DNA of 64,000 nt from Caulobacter rhizosphaerae (GTDB lineage Bacteria; Pseudomonadota; Alphaproteobacteria; Caulobacterales; Caulobacteraceae), in NCBI RefSeq assembly GCF_010977555.1, contig NZ_CP048815.1, positions 4,270,501-4,334,500 on the forward strand, in the 5' to 3' direction. A program made the position numbers and the translations under genes. This document shows, piece after piece, positions 17,275-24,257 of this stretch. Numbering within the stretch: the first letter of the stretch is position 1; every line of letters begins with the position of its first letter. The notes below the pieces were generated by a model. That model made no database searches and was not told where the DNA came from. It saw only the letters and a list, made by a program, of their open reading frames with translations.

Positions 17275-20043
17275 ATGACGAACCTTCGCCCGCTGGCCTT
17301 GACGGCCCTGCTGCTGGCCACCACGCCGCTGGGCCTGAGCGCGACCAGCCTGGCCCGCGCCGAGGAGTCCGCGCCCGCTCCGGCGCCGGCCAAGAAGGTC
17401 TTCGCGCCGATCGCCCGGACGACCTATCGCACCGCCCAGTTCCGGCTCGACCTGCGCACCGACACCCAAACCCTGGCGCGGCTGTCGCCGACCGCCGACG
17501 CCGGTTTCGACTTCGTCCCTGGCGCGCGGGAAGCCGAGCGCCAGGGCGACGGCTACGTGCATGTCGGCGACATCCACCTGCGCCTGCGCACCGAGGGCGG
17601 CGCCTGGCGCGACTTCAGCTCGGCCCATCAGCGCAAGCCCATCCGTCGCCTGCCGGCCGGCGGCGCGACCCTGGCGGCGGCCGACATCACCACGTCGCTG
17701 GGCGCGGACTCGCCCCTCCGCGTCGAGCGCCGCTGGGTCGCCGAAGGCGGAGCGCTGGCCCTGCGCTTCGTCCTGACCAACACGTCCAAGCAGGCCGTCG
17801 AGGTCGGCGGGCTGGGCCTGCCGATGGTGTTCGACAACATCATCACCGACCGCTCGCTGGAGGAGGCCCACGCCCAGGCCAGCTTCGTCGATCCCTATAT
17901 CGGCCGCGACGCCGGCTACCTGCAGGTGACCCGCCTGAACGGCAAGGGTCCCGCCCTGCTGGTCCTGCCGGAGAAGGCCACGCCGCTGGAAGCCTATCGA
18001 CCCATCCAGCAGGCCGGCCGCGGCGCCAAGCCCGGCGACATCTTCACCGACCGCAGCGAGCGGGGCCAGACCTCGGAGGGCTTCTACGACTGGACGGTCG
18101 CCAGCAAGGGCTTCGCCGAGCAGGACTGGAAGACCGCCGGCGAACAGTGGAACACGCCCACCAGCTTCTCCCTCGCCCCGGGGGCCAGCCGCACGATCGG
18201 CGTGCGCCTGGTCACCTCGCCGTCGATCCGCGCGATCGAGGACACCCTGGTCGCCAACGGCCGCCCGGTCGCCGTGGGCGTCCCCGGCTATGTCGTGCCC
18301 ACCGACCAGGACGCCACCCTGTTCCTGAAGTCGCCCAAGCCGGTGGCCAAGATCGAGAGCTATCCGGCCGGGGCGCTGACCGCCACGCCGGTCAAGTCCG
18401 GTTCGGGATGGTCGCGCTACGCCGTCCGCGCCTCGGGCTGGGGCCGCGCCACCCTGTCGATCACCTATGCCGACGACACGGTCCAGACCGTCTCCTACTT
18501 CATCACCAAGCCGCTCGACCAGACCATGGCGGACCTCGGCCGGTTCTCGACGACCAAGCAGTGGTTCGAGGATCCGTCGGACCCGTTCAAGCGCTCGCCG
18601 GGCATCCTCACCTACGACCGCCAGGCCGACCAGATCGTCACCCAGGATCCGCGGGTGTGGATCTCGGGCATGAGCGACGAAGGCGGCGCGGGCAGCTGGG
18701 TCGCGGCGATCATGAAGCAGCTGGACAACCCCGACGCCGGCGAGGTGGCCAAGCTGGAGCGCGTGGTCAACGAAACGATCGTCGGCGGGCTGCAGGTGGC
18801 CGAGGGCGAGCACGCCGGCGCGGTCAAGAAGAGCCTGTTCTACTACGCCCCCGACGAACTGCCGACCTATTACGACCCCAAGACCAACTGGAAGTCCTGG
18901 ACCTCGTGGTCGAAGAAGGACGCCGGCGACCTGGGCCGGTCGTACAACTATCCGCACGTCGCCATCGGCCACTGGGTGCTCTACCGCCTGGCCCGCAACC
19001 ACGACGGCCTGGTCAGGACCCACGACTGGCGCTGGTATCTCGACCACGCCCAGATCACCGCCGTGGCGATGATGCGCGACGCCCCCTACTACGCCCAGTT
19101 CGGCCAGATGGAGGGCGACGTCTTCGTCGACATCCTGAAGGATCTCCGCCGCGAGGGCATGACCGCCAAGGCCAATGAACTCGAGACCCTGATGAAGGGC
19201 CGCGCCGACCACTGGAAGACCCTGCCCTACCCGTTCGGCAGCGAAATGGCCTGGGATTCCACGGGCCAGGCCGAGGTCTATGCCTGGATGCGCTTCTTCG
19301 GCCACCAGAAGCAGGCCGACGAGACCCGCGAGGTGATCCTCGCCTACGACCCGACGATTCCCAGCTGGGGCTACAACGGCAACGCCCGGCGCTATTGGGA
19401 TTTCCTCTACGGCGGCAAGGTCCCGCGCATCGAGCGGCAGATCCACCACTACGGCTCGACCCTGAACGCCGTGCCGCTGTTCGACGCCTACCGCGCCGAT
19501 CCCGGCGACCTGCACCTGCTGCGGGTGGCCTATGGCGGCCTGATGGGCGGCGTCACCAATATCGACCGGGAAGGCTTCTCGTCGGCGGCCTTCCATTCGG
19601 CCCCGGACATGATGTCCTGGGACCCCTACAGCGGCGACTACGGCATGGGCTTCTTCGGCCATGCCTATGCGGCGGCGACCTACCTGGTCAATGATCCGAC
19701 GTTCGGCTGGCTGGGCTTTGGCGGCAATGTCAGCCACGCCGACGGCGTTGTGCGGATCGAGCCCAGGGACGGCGCGCGGACGCGGCTGTTCGTGGCCCCG
19801 ATCGGCGCCTGGCTGACCCTGGAGGCCGGCAAGATCGACGCCGCCGCCTATACGCCGGCCACGGGCAAGCTGACCCTGACCCTGGCGGCGCGGGACGCCG
19901 CCACGCCGGCCGCCCGGCTGCTGGTCGAGGCCACCACGAAGGGCGCCCGTCCCTATCGCCCGGCCGGGGCGGCCTTCGAGCGGGGGGCCTACACCCTGCC
20001 CCTGAAGGATGGGCCAAGCACGATCGAGCTGACCCCGAACTGA
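17275..20043 (+). CDS. DUF5695-like secreted protein, probable (alpha/alpha)6 glycoside hydrolase
   Basis: 922 residues with a signal peptide (LALTALLLATTPLGLSATSLARA) and start ATG 17275 behind GAGG. I recognise the overall sequence as DUF5695-like but no characterised enzyme. An N-terminal beta-sandwich part (about 40-400) is followed by a helix-rich half (about 420-830) with invariant-looking aromatic/acidic clusters: ISGMSDEGGAGSW, SYNYPHVAIGHWVLYRLA, FGSEMAWDSTGQAEVYAWM, SWGYNGNARRYWDFLYGG and MSWDPYSGDYGMGFFGHAYA. A C-terminal beta module ends the protein. That layout resembles alpha/alpha-toroid glycosidases or lyases. Its place between the peptidase and the peptide transporter argues for a role on the same glycoprotein. 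Confidence 0.8.
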   Translation: MTNLRPLALTALLLATTPLGLSATSLARAEESAPAPAPAKKVFAPIARTTYRTAQFRLDLRTDTQTLARLSPTADAGFDFVPGAREAERQGDGYVHVGDIHLRLRTEGGAWRDFSSAHQRKPIRRLPAGGATLAAADITTSLGADSPLRVERRWVAEGGALALRFVLTNTSKQAVEVGGLGLPMVFDNIITDRSLEEAHAQASFVDPYIGRDAGYLQVTRLNGKGPALLVLPEKATPLEAYRPIQQAGRGAKPGDIFTDRSERGQTSEGFYDWTVASKGFAEQDWKTAGEQWNTPTSFSLAPGASRTIGVRLVTSPSIRAIEDTLVANGRPVAVGVPGYVVPTDQDATLFLKSPKPVAKIESYPAGALTATPVKSGSGWSRYAVRASGWGRATLSITYADDTVQTVSYFITKPLDQTMADLGRFSTTKQWFEDPSDPFKRSPGILTYDRQADQIVTQDPRVWISGMSDEGGAGSWVAAIMKQLDNPDAGEVAKLERVVNETIVGGLQVAEGEHAGAVKKSLFYYAPDELPTYYDPKTNWKSWTSWSKKDAGDLGRSYNYPHVAIGHWVLYRLARNHDGLVRTHDWRWYLDHAQITAVAMMRDAPYYAQFGQMEGDVFVDILKDLRREGMTAKANELETLMKGRADHWKTLPYPFGSEMAWDSTGQAEVYAWMRFFGHQKQADETREVILAYDPTIPSWGYNGNARRYWDFLYGGKVPRIERQIHHYGSTLNAVPLFDAYRADPGDLHLLRVAYGGLMGGVTNIDREGFSSAAFHSAPDMMSWDPYSGDYGMGFFGHAYAAATYLVNDPTFGWLGFGGNVSHADGVVRIEPRDGARTRLFVAPIGAWLTLEAGKIDAAAYTPATGKLTLTLAARDAATPAARLLVEATTKGARPYRPAGAAFERGAYTLPLKDGPSTIELTPN

Positions 20044-20094
20044 TCGGCGAGGACCAGGCGACATGACCAGGATCGAACAGCGCAGGGCCCATCC

Positions 20095-21996
20095 ATGAAC
20101 ATCGTCATCGTCATGGGCGTCCTGGTCACGATCCTGACCGGCGTCCCGGTGCTGATCCAGCTGCTGCGGGATCACCCCCGGGGGCTGCTGGTGCTGTTCT
20201 TCGCCGAGATGTGGGAGCGCTTTTCCTATTACGGCATGCGCAGCATCCTGATCTTCTACCTGACCCAGCACTTCCTGTTCGACCCGAAGACGGCCAGCGC
20301 CCACTACGGATCCTATACCTCGTTGGTCTATCTGCTGCCGCTGATCGGCGGCTTCCTGGCCGACCGCTATCTGGGGGCCCGCAAGGCGGTGATCTTCGGC
20401 GCCGTCCTGCTGATCGCCGGCCACCTGACCATGGCCATCGAGGGCGCGCCGGCCACCCAGACCCTGACCTATGGCGGCCACACCTACGACTTCGTCTCCG
20501 AAGGCCGCGGCGAGGGCCGGGTTTCGAAGCTGATCGTCGAGGCCAAGCCCTACGCCGTCGCCGCCTCCAAGTCCGGCGACTTCGCCGTGCAGGGCCTGCC
20601 GGCCGGCGCTCCGATCCCGGCCGTCCTGGCCAAGGGCCAGTACCAGCTGGGCGTAACGGGCCGGGACCCGCTGTATCTGAACGTCTTCTGGTTCGCCCTG
20701 GCCCTGATCATCGTCGGCGTCGGGTTCCTGAAACCCAACATCTCGACCATCGTCGGCCAGCTCTATCCGGCGGGCGATCGCCGGCGCGATCCGGGCTTCA
20801 CGCTCTATTATTACGGCATCAATCTCGGCTCGTTCTGGGCCTCGATCCTCTGCGGTTTCCTGGGGGTGACAGTCGGCTGGTGGGCGGGCTTCGGCCTGGC
20901 GGGCCTGGGCATGGTCGCGGGCTTCGTGGTGTTCGTGCTGGGCAAGCCGCTGCTGCGGGGCAAGGGCGAGCCGCCGGTCCCCCGGCAGTTGGACAAGCCG
21001 CTGCTGGGCCCGCTGAACCGCGAGGGCCTGATCTACGGCCTGTCCCTGGTCGGCGTCGCGGCGGTGGGCCTGCTGGTGCGCTACACGGTGATGGTCAACT
21101 GGACCCTGATCGCCGGCATGCTGGCCTCTCTGGGCTACATCCTGTGGTTCATGATCGCCAAGTGCGACAAGGTCGAGCGCGAGCGCCTGGGCCTGGCGGT
21201 GTTCCTGATCTTCGGCGCGGTGGTGTTCTGGACCCTGTTCGACCAGGCCGGCTCGTCGCTGAACCTGTTCGCGGCGACCAATGTCGACCTGGACCTGGTC
21301 GCCCGGCCGGTGCGGTGGCTGAACGGCGCGATCACCCTGGCCGCCCCCGAACAGCTGGCGGCGGCGGGGATCGACAGGGCCTCGACCTTCTGGATCAACA
21401 CCAGCTTCAACGCCGCCCAGACCCAGGCCCTGGGCTCGGGCTGGCTGCTGATCTTCGCGCCGGTCTTCGCCTTCCTGTGGACCTGGCTGGGCCAGCGCGG
21501 CAAGGACCCCAACCCTGTCGTCAAGTTCGGCCTGGCTCTGCTGCAGGTCGGCGCCGGCTTCCTGCTGCTGCAGATGGGCGCGCACCTGGTCGACGGCGCC
21601 TTCCGCATGCCGCTGATCTTCCTGCTGCTGATGTACCTGCTGCACACCACCGGCGAGCTGTGCCTGTCGCCCGTCGGCCTGTCGCAGATGACCAAGCTGT
21701 CGCCGGCGGCGATGGTGTCGTTCGTCATGGCGGTCTGGTTCATGGCCGTGTCGATCGCCGGCAAGGTCGGCGGCTTCATCGCCGGCCTGACGGCCACCGA
21801 GACCGTGGGCGGCCAGGTGCTGGACCCGGCCGCGGCCCTGGCCCGCTCGCTGGTGGTGTTCAACTGGATCGGCGGCATCGCCATGGCCATCGGCTTGGCC
21901 TTCCTGGCCCTGGCTCCGGTCCTCAAGAGGTGGTCGCACGGCTCGGACGAGACGGACCATCATGCGCCGGTGGACACCGCGACGAACGTCGGCTGA
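20095..21996 (+). CDS. POT/PTR2-family proton-coupled oligopeptide transporter
   Basis: 633 residues, inner membrane, about 12-14 TM helices. The PTR2 signatures are clear: FFAEMWERFSYYGMRSILIFYL near residue 35 and FTLYYYGINLGSFWASILCG near residue 237. The insertion of about 90 residues between helices 3 and 4 (ATQTLTYGGHTYDFVSEGRGEG and on) is typical of the longer bacterial subgroup. These carriers import di- and tripeptides with protons. Third gene of the operon begun by the dipeptidyl-peptidase-like enzyme, it would bring X-Pro/X-Hyp dipeptides into the cytoplasm to feed the hydroxyproline pathway; that link is inferred. Confidence 0.93.
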   Translation: MNIVIVMGVLVTILTGVPVLIQLLRDHPRGLLVLFFAEMWERFSYYGMRSILIFYLTQHFLFDPKTASAHYGSYTSLVYLLPLIGGFLADRYLGARKAVIFGAVLLIAGHLTMAIEGAPATQTLTYGGHTYDFVSEGRGEGRVSKLIVEAKPYAVAASKSGDFAVQGLPAGAPIPAVLAKGQYQLGVTGRDPLYLNVFWFALALIIVGVGFLKPNISTIVGQLYPAGDRRRDPGFTLYYYGINLGSFWASILCGFLGVTVGWWAGFGLAGLGMVAGFVVFVLGKPLLRGKGEPPVPRQLDKPLLGPLNREGLIYGLSLVGVAAVGLLVRYTVMVNWTLIAGMLASLGYILWFMIAKCDKVERERLGLAVFLIFGAVVFWTLFDQAGSSLNLFAATNVDLDLVARPVRWLNGAITLAAPEQLAAAGIDRASTFWINTSFNAAQTQALGSGWLLIFAPVFAFLWTWLGQRGKDPNPVVKFGLALLQVGAGFLLLQMGAHLVDGAFRMPLIFLLLMYLLHTTGELCLSPVGLSQMTKLSPAAMVSFVMAVWFMAVSIAGKVGGFIAGLTATETVGGQVLDPAAALARSLVVFNWIGGIAMAIGLAFLALAPVLKRWSHGSDETDHHAPVDTATNVG

Positions 21997-22008
21997 GCGT
22001 GCGCCGAC

Positions 22009-22034
22009 GGGGACAGGCGCATGCGCCTGTCCCC
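22009..22034. repeat. 26-bp perfect palindrome after the transporter gene
   Basis: GGGGACAGGCGCA and its exact reverse complement abut without a loop, 12 bp past the transporter stop. There is no T tract on either side. It may act as an RNA hairpin that ends or stabilises the operon transcript, or be an intergenic repeat. Confidence 0.7.
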
Positions 22035-22116
22035 AGCCCTGGACGCGACGCCGTCTGAGCGGCCCATTCGTTAGCGACTTGCCGCTCAGGGAGATCAAGA
22101 CCCTCCCCCTGTGGGG

Positions 22117-23272
22117 CAGGGGAATCGCATATGGATTTTTGGTCCGAACGGGATTCTGAGGGTGTCTCCTTGTGAGAGGGAGACGGTCGGATGGATACGT
22201 TCGCGGCTTGTTTTTCGGCGATGGAGGATCCGCGGGCGAGGAACGCTCGGCATGATCTTCTGGAGTTGGTGTTCGTGGCCCTGGCGGCGGTGCTGTGCGG
22301 GGCGGAAGACTGCACTGACATGGCCGCCTTCGCGCGGGCCAAGCTGGATTTCCTGCGCCAGGTGGTGAAGCTGGAGCACGGTCCGCCCAGCCACGACACC
22401 TTCAGCCGCGTGTTTCGCCGATTGGCGCCCGAGCCGTTCGAAGCGGCCTTCGCCCAGTTCACCGCCGCCTTCGCCGGGGCCTTGAAGGGCGTGGTGGCGA
22501 TCGACGGCAAGGCTCTGCGCGGAGCCTATGAGCGCGGATGCCGGGCCTCGCCGCTGCATCTGGTCAATGTCTGGGCCGCCGAGGCCCGGCTGGTGATCGG
22601 CCAGCGCCTGGCGCCGGGCCGCAACGAAGTGCTGGGCGCCCAGCAGGCCCTGGCCCTGCTGGGCCTGGAAGGCTGCATCGTCACCGCCGACGCCCTGCAC
22701 TGCCGGGCCGACACCGCCCAGACCATCCTGGACACCGGAGCCGACTACGCCCTGGCCCTGAAGGCCAACCAACCGACCCTGCTGGCCAAGGCCCAGGCCC
22801 TGCTCGCCGCCGCCGATCCCACCAACGAGGCCCTCCAAGGCCCCGCCAAGGGCCACGACCGGATCGAGGGCCGCGCCGCCCTGGTCGTCCCCGCCAAGGA
22901 CATGGACTTTCCCGGCCTGGCCGCCGTCGCCCGCGTGGAGACCCACTGCAAGCGGGCCGGCGCCCCCGAGCCGGTCATCGTCCGCTTCTTCCTGCTGTCC
23001 ACGCTCCTGTCCCCCGAAAGGATGCTCCAGGTCGCCCAGACCCACTGGACCATCGAGAACCAGCTGCACTGGGTGCTCGACGTGGCCCTGCTGGAGGACG
23101 CCTCGCGCAGCCGCAAGGACAACGCACCGCAAAACCTCGCCCTGATCCGAAAGCTCGCCCTCAACACCCTGCGACAGCACCCCGACAAGGGCTCCATCAA
23201 GACCAAGATCAAGCGCGCCGGCTGGGATGAAACCTTCCTGCTCTCACTCCTGGGTCATATGCGATAGCCCTG
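22117..23272 (+). mobile_element. Complete ISAs1-family insertion sequence
   Basis: 1,156 bp. The left end CAGGGGAATCGCATATG and the right end, read inward on the other strand as CAGGGCTATCGCATATG, match at 15 of 17 positions. Both flanks carry the 10-bp duplication CCCTGTGGGG (22107-22116 and 23273-23282). The single transposase is intact, so the element looks recent and possibly active. It landed in the apex of a palindromic intergenic repeat. Confidence 0.92.
22191..23267 (+). CDS. ISAs1-family transposase
   Basis: 358 residues, full length and in one frame. The N-terminal DUF4372/DDE-associated region (FAACFSAMEDPRARNARHDLLELVFVALAAVLCGAEDC) is followed by the DDE domain: VVAIDGKALRGAY (first Asp), IVTADALHCRADTAQTI (second Asp) and THWTIENQLHWVLDVALLEDAS (catalytic Glu in the family motif). 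It fills the element between the two inverted repeats and ends 5 bp before the right end. No internal stop or frameshift is seen. Confidence 0.96.
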   Translation: MDTFAACFSAMEDPRARNARHDLLELVFVALAAVLCGAEDCTDMAAFARAKLDFLRQVVKLEHGPPSHDTFSRVFRRLAPEPFEAAFAQFTAAFAGALKGVVAIDGKALRGAYERGCRASPLHLVNVWAAEARLVIGQRLAPGRNEVLGAQQALALLGLEGCIVTADALHCRADTAQTILDTGADYALALKANQPTLLAKAQALLAAADPTNEALQGPAKGHDRIEGRAALVVPAKDMDFPGLAAVARVETHCKRAGAPEPVIVRFFLLSTLLSPERMLQVAQTHWTIENQLHWVLDVALLEDASRSRKDNAPQNLALIRKLALNTLRQHPDKGSIKTKIKRAGWDETFLLSLLGHMR

Positions 23273-23274
23273 CC

Positions 23275-23401
23275 CTGTGGGGGAGGTGATCGCGCAGCGA
23301 TCGGTGGGGGGAGGTTTAGGGGCGTCGATCCGAGCTGTGGTCATCTTCCGATCACTCCCCCCTCCGTCGGCTTCGCCGACACCTCCCCCACAGGGGGAGG
23401 A
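23275..23401. repeat. Palindromic intergenic repeat interrupted by the insertion sequence
   Basis: The left arm reads CCCTGTGGGGGAGGTG, then ATCGCGCAGCGAT and GGTGGGGGGAGG. The right arm (23356-23401), inverted, reads CCTGTGGGGGAGGTG, then GTCGGCGAAGCCGAC and GGAGGGGG. Each arm has its own inner hairpin. The missing outer part of the left arm (CCCTCCC) lies at 22101-22116, on the far side of the insertion sequence. Confidence 0.75.
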
Positions 23402-23930
23402 TCTGATGGGCGCGGCTTGGCCGCCTCACGCGGAAACCCGCTGAGCTTGATGGGAAGGGTGCGAAGCGCCCGGGCTCCGCCCGGATGATTTGCAGTTGTA
23501 AGTACCGTTTCGACGAAGACGAGCGCTTCGCGTGGACCGTTATCCGGAAGCCTTCGGGTCGCGGATTTTTAACCCGCTCCGATGGAGGCCCCCGACGGGC
23601 AGGACGTTGGCGCGTCCTGGACCGCCCGGGCGATTTCAGCCCGGGCCTGCCGCGCTCGCCGATCCCTCGCCGCCTGGGTTTCGTCCCGATGTTTCAGGGA
23701 ACCTGCCCAGGACCGTCGCGAAAGGTTGTCACCCAAGACCACCGACAAACGCTTCCCGCTCGACCACCCCCGAAGGCCGCATCGGTCGCCGTACGTGCGC
23801 CCTCCCCATGCCTTCAGGTGGGATCAGGATAAGGGCGGTCTGAAGGGATGGGGATCAAATTGGGTCGAGAAAGTTCAAGGCGTTGAAATCGCGGGGCTTT
23901 GCTCGCGATAGGCCGAGCATAAGTCCTTTC

Positions 23931-24076
23931 CCTCCCCCTCGTGGGGAGGGTGGCCCTGGCAGCGCCAGGGTCGGGTGGGGGGCTGCTGAGTCAGCCAGCA
24001 AGCCCACCAGACACCCTGCACCGATCCCCCACCCGACCCGCTACGCGGGCCACCCTCCCCACAAGGGGGAGGGAAG
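23931..24076. repeat. Inverted pair of an intergenic repeat
   Basis: Arm 1 (23931-23983) reads CCCTCCCCCTCGTGGGGAGG, GTGGCCC, a small hairpin, then GGGTCGGGTGGGG. Arm 2 (24027-24076) is the same unit inverted, with GCGGGTCGGGTGGGGGATCG. The same unit flanks the DUF559 gene at 61452-61881. Confidence 0.8.
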
Positions 24077-24149
24077 CGCCATTCTGGAAACGCATTGGCC
24101 CTGGATCTTCGCGCCTGAAGGAGTGCTGAACCTAGCGCACTGCCCCCCC

Positions 24150-24183
24150 AAAAAAACAGCCACCGCGCGGAACGCGGTGGCTG
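24150..24183 (-). terminator. Rho-independent terminator after receptor 2
   Basis: An 11-bp stem CAGCCACCGCG / CGCGGTGGCTG with a 5-nt loop, followed on the minus strand by seven T residues. It lies 75 bp past the receptor stop codon. Confidence 0.9.
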
Positions 24184-24257
24184 CTGAGTTCACCTAGGGG
24201 AGGATGGCCCGGGGACCCGCGACTACCGCCGCCGATCCCCGGGAGACGTTGAAGGCC

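Larger units (their letters stand above)
23273..24149. other. Gene-poor region with palindromic repeats, 877 bp
   Basis: Holds the right part of the repeat split by the insertion sequence (to about 23401), a stretch of about 500 bp with no recognisable gene, and an inverted pair of a second repeat (23931-24076). Short frames in 23485-23911 overlap one another in all registers and have no domain, so I do not call them. Confidence 0.6.

Noticed and set aside
17182..22098. A 1,638-codon minus-strand open frame opposite the peptidase, DUF5695-like and transporter genes
   Set aside because: It is antisense to three genes with clear catalytic or family motifs; its translation is rich in Gly/Arg/Gln/Asp/Val with no domain. 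Long antisense frames are expected at this GC content.
23485..23911. Several overlapping short frames after the insertion sequence
   Set aside because: Three registers are open over the same DNA, none has a ribosome site or domain, and the flanks are repeats. Treated as non-coding.
23931..24076. Possible CRISPR-like array because of repeated GC-rich units
   Set aside because: Units are inverted rather than direct, few in number and unevenly spaced; no cas genes in the window.
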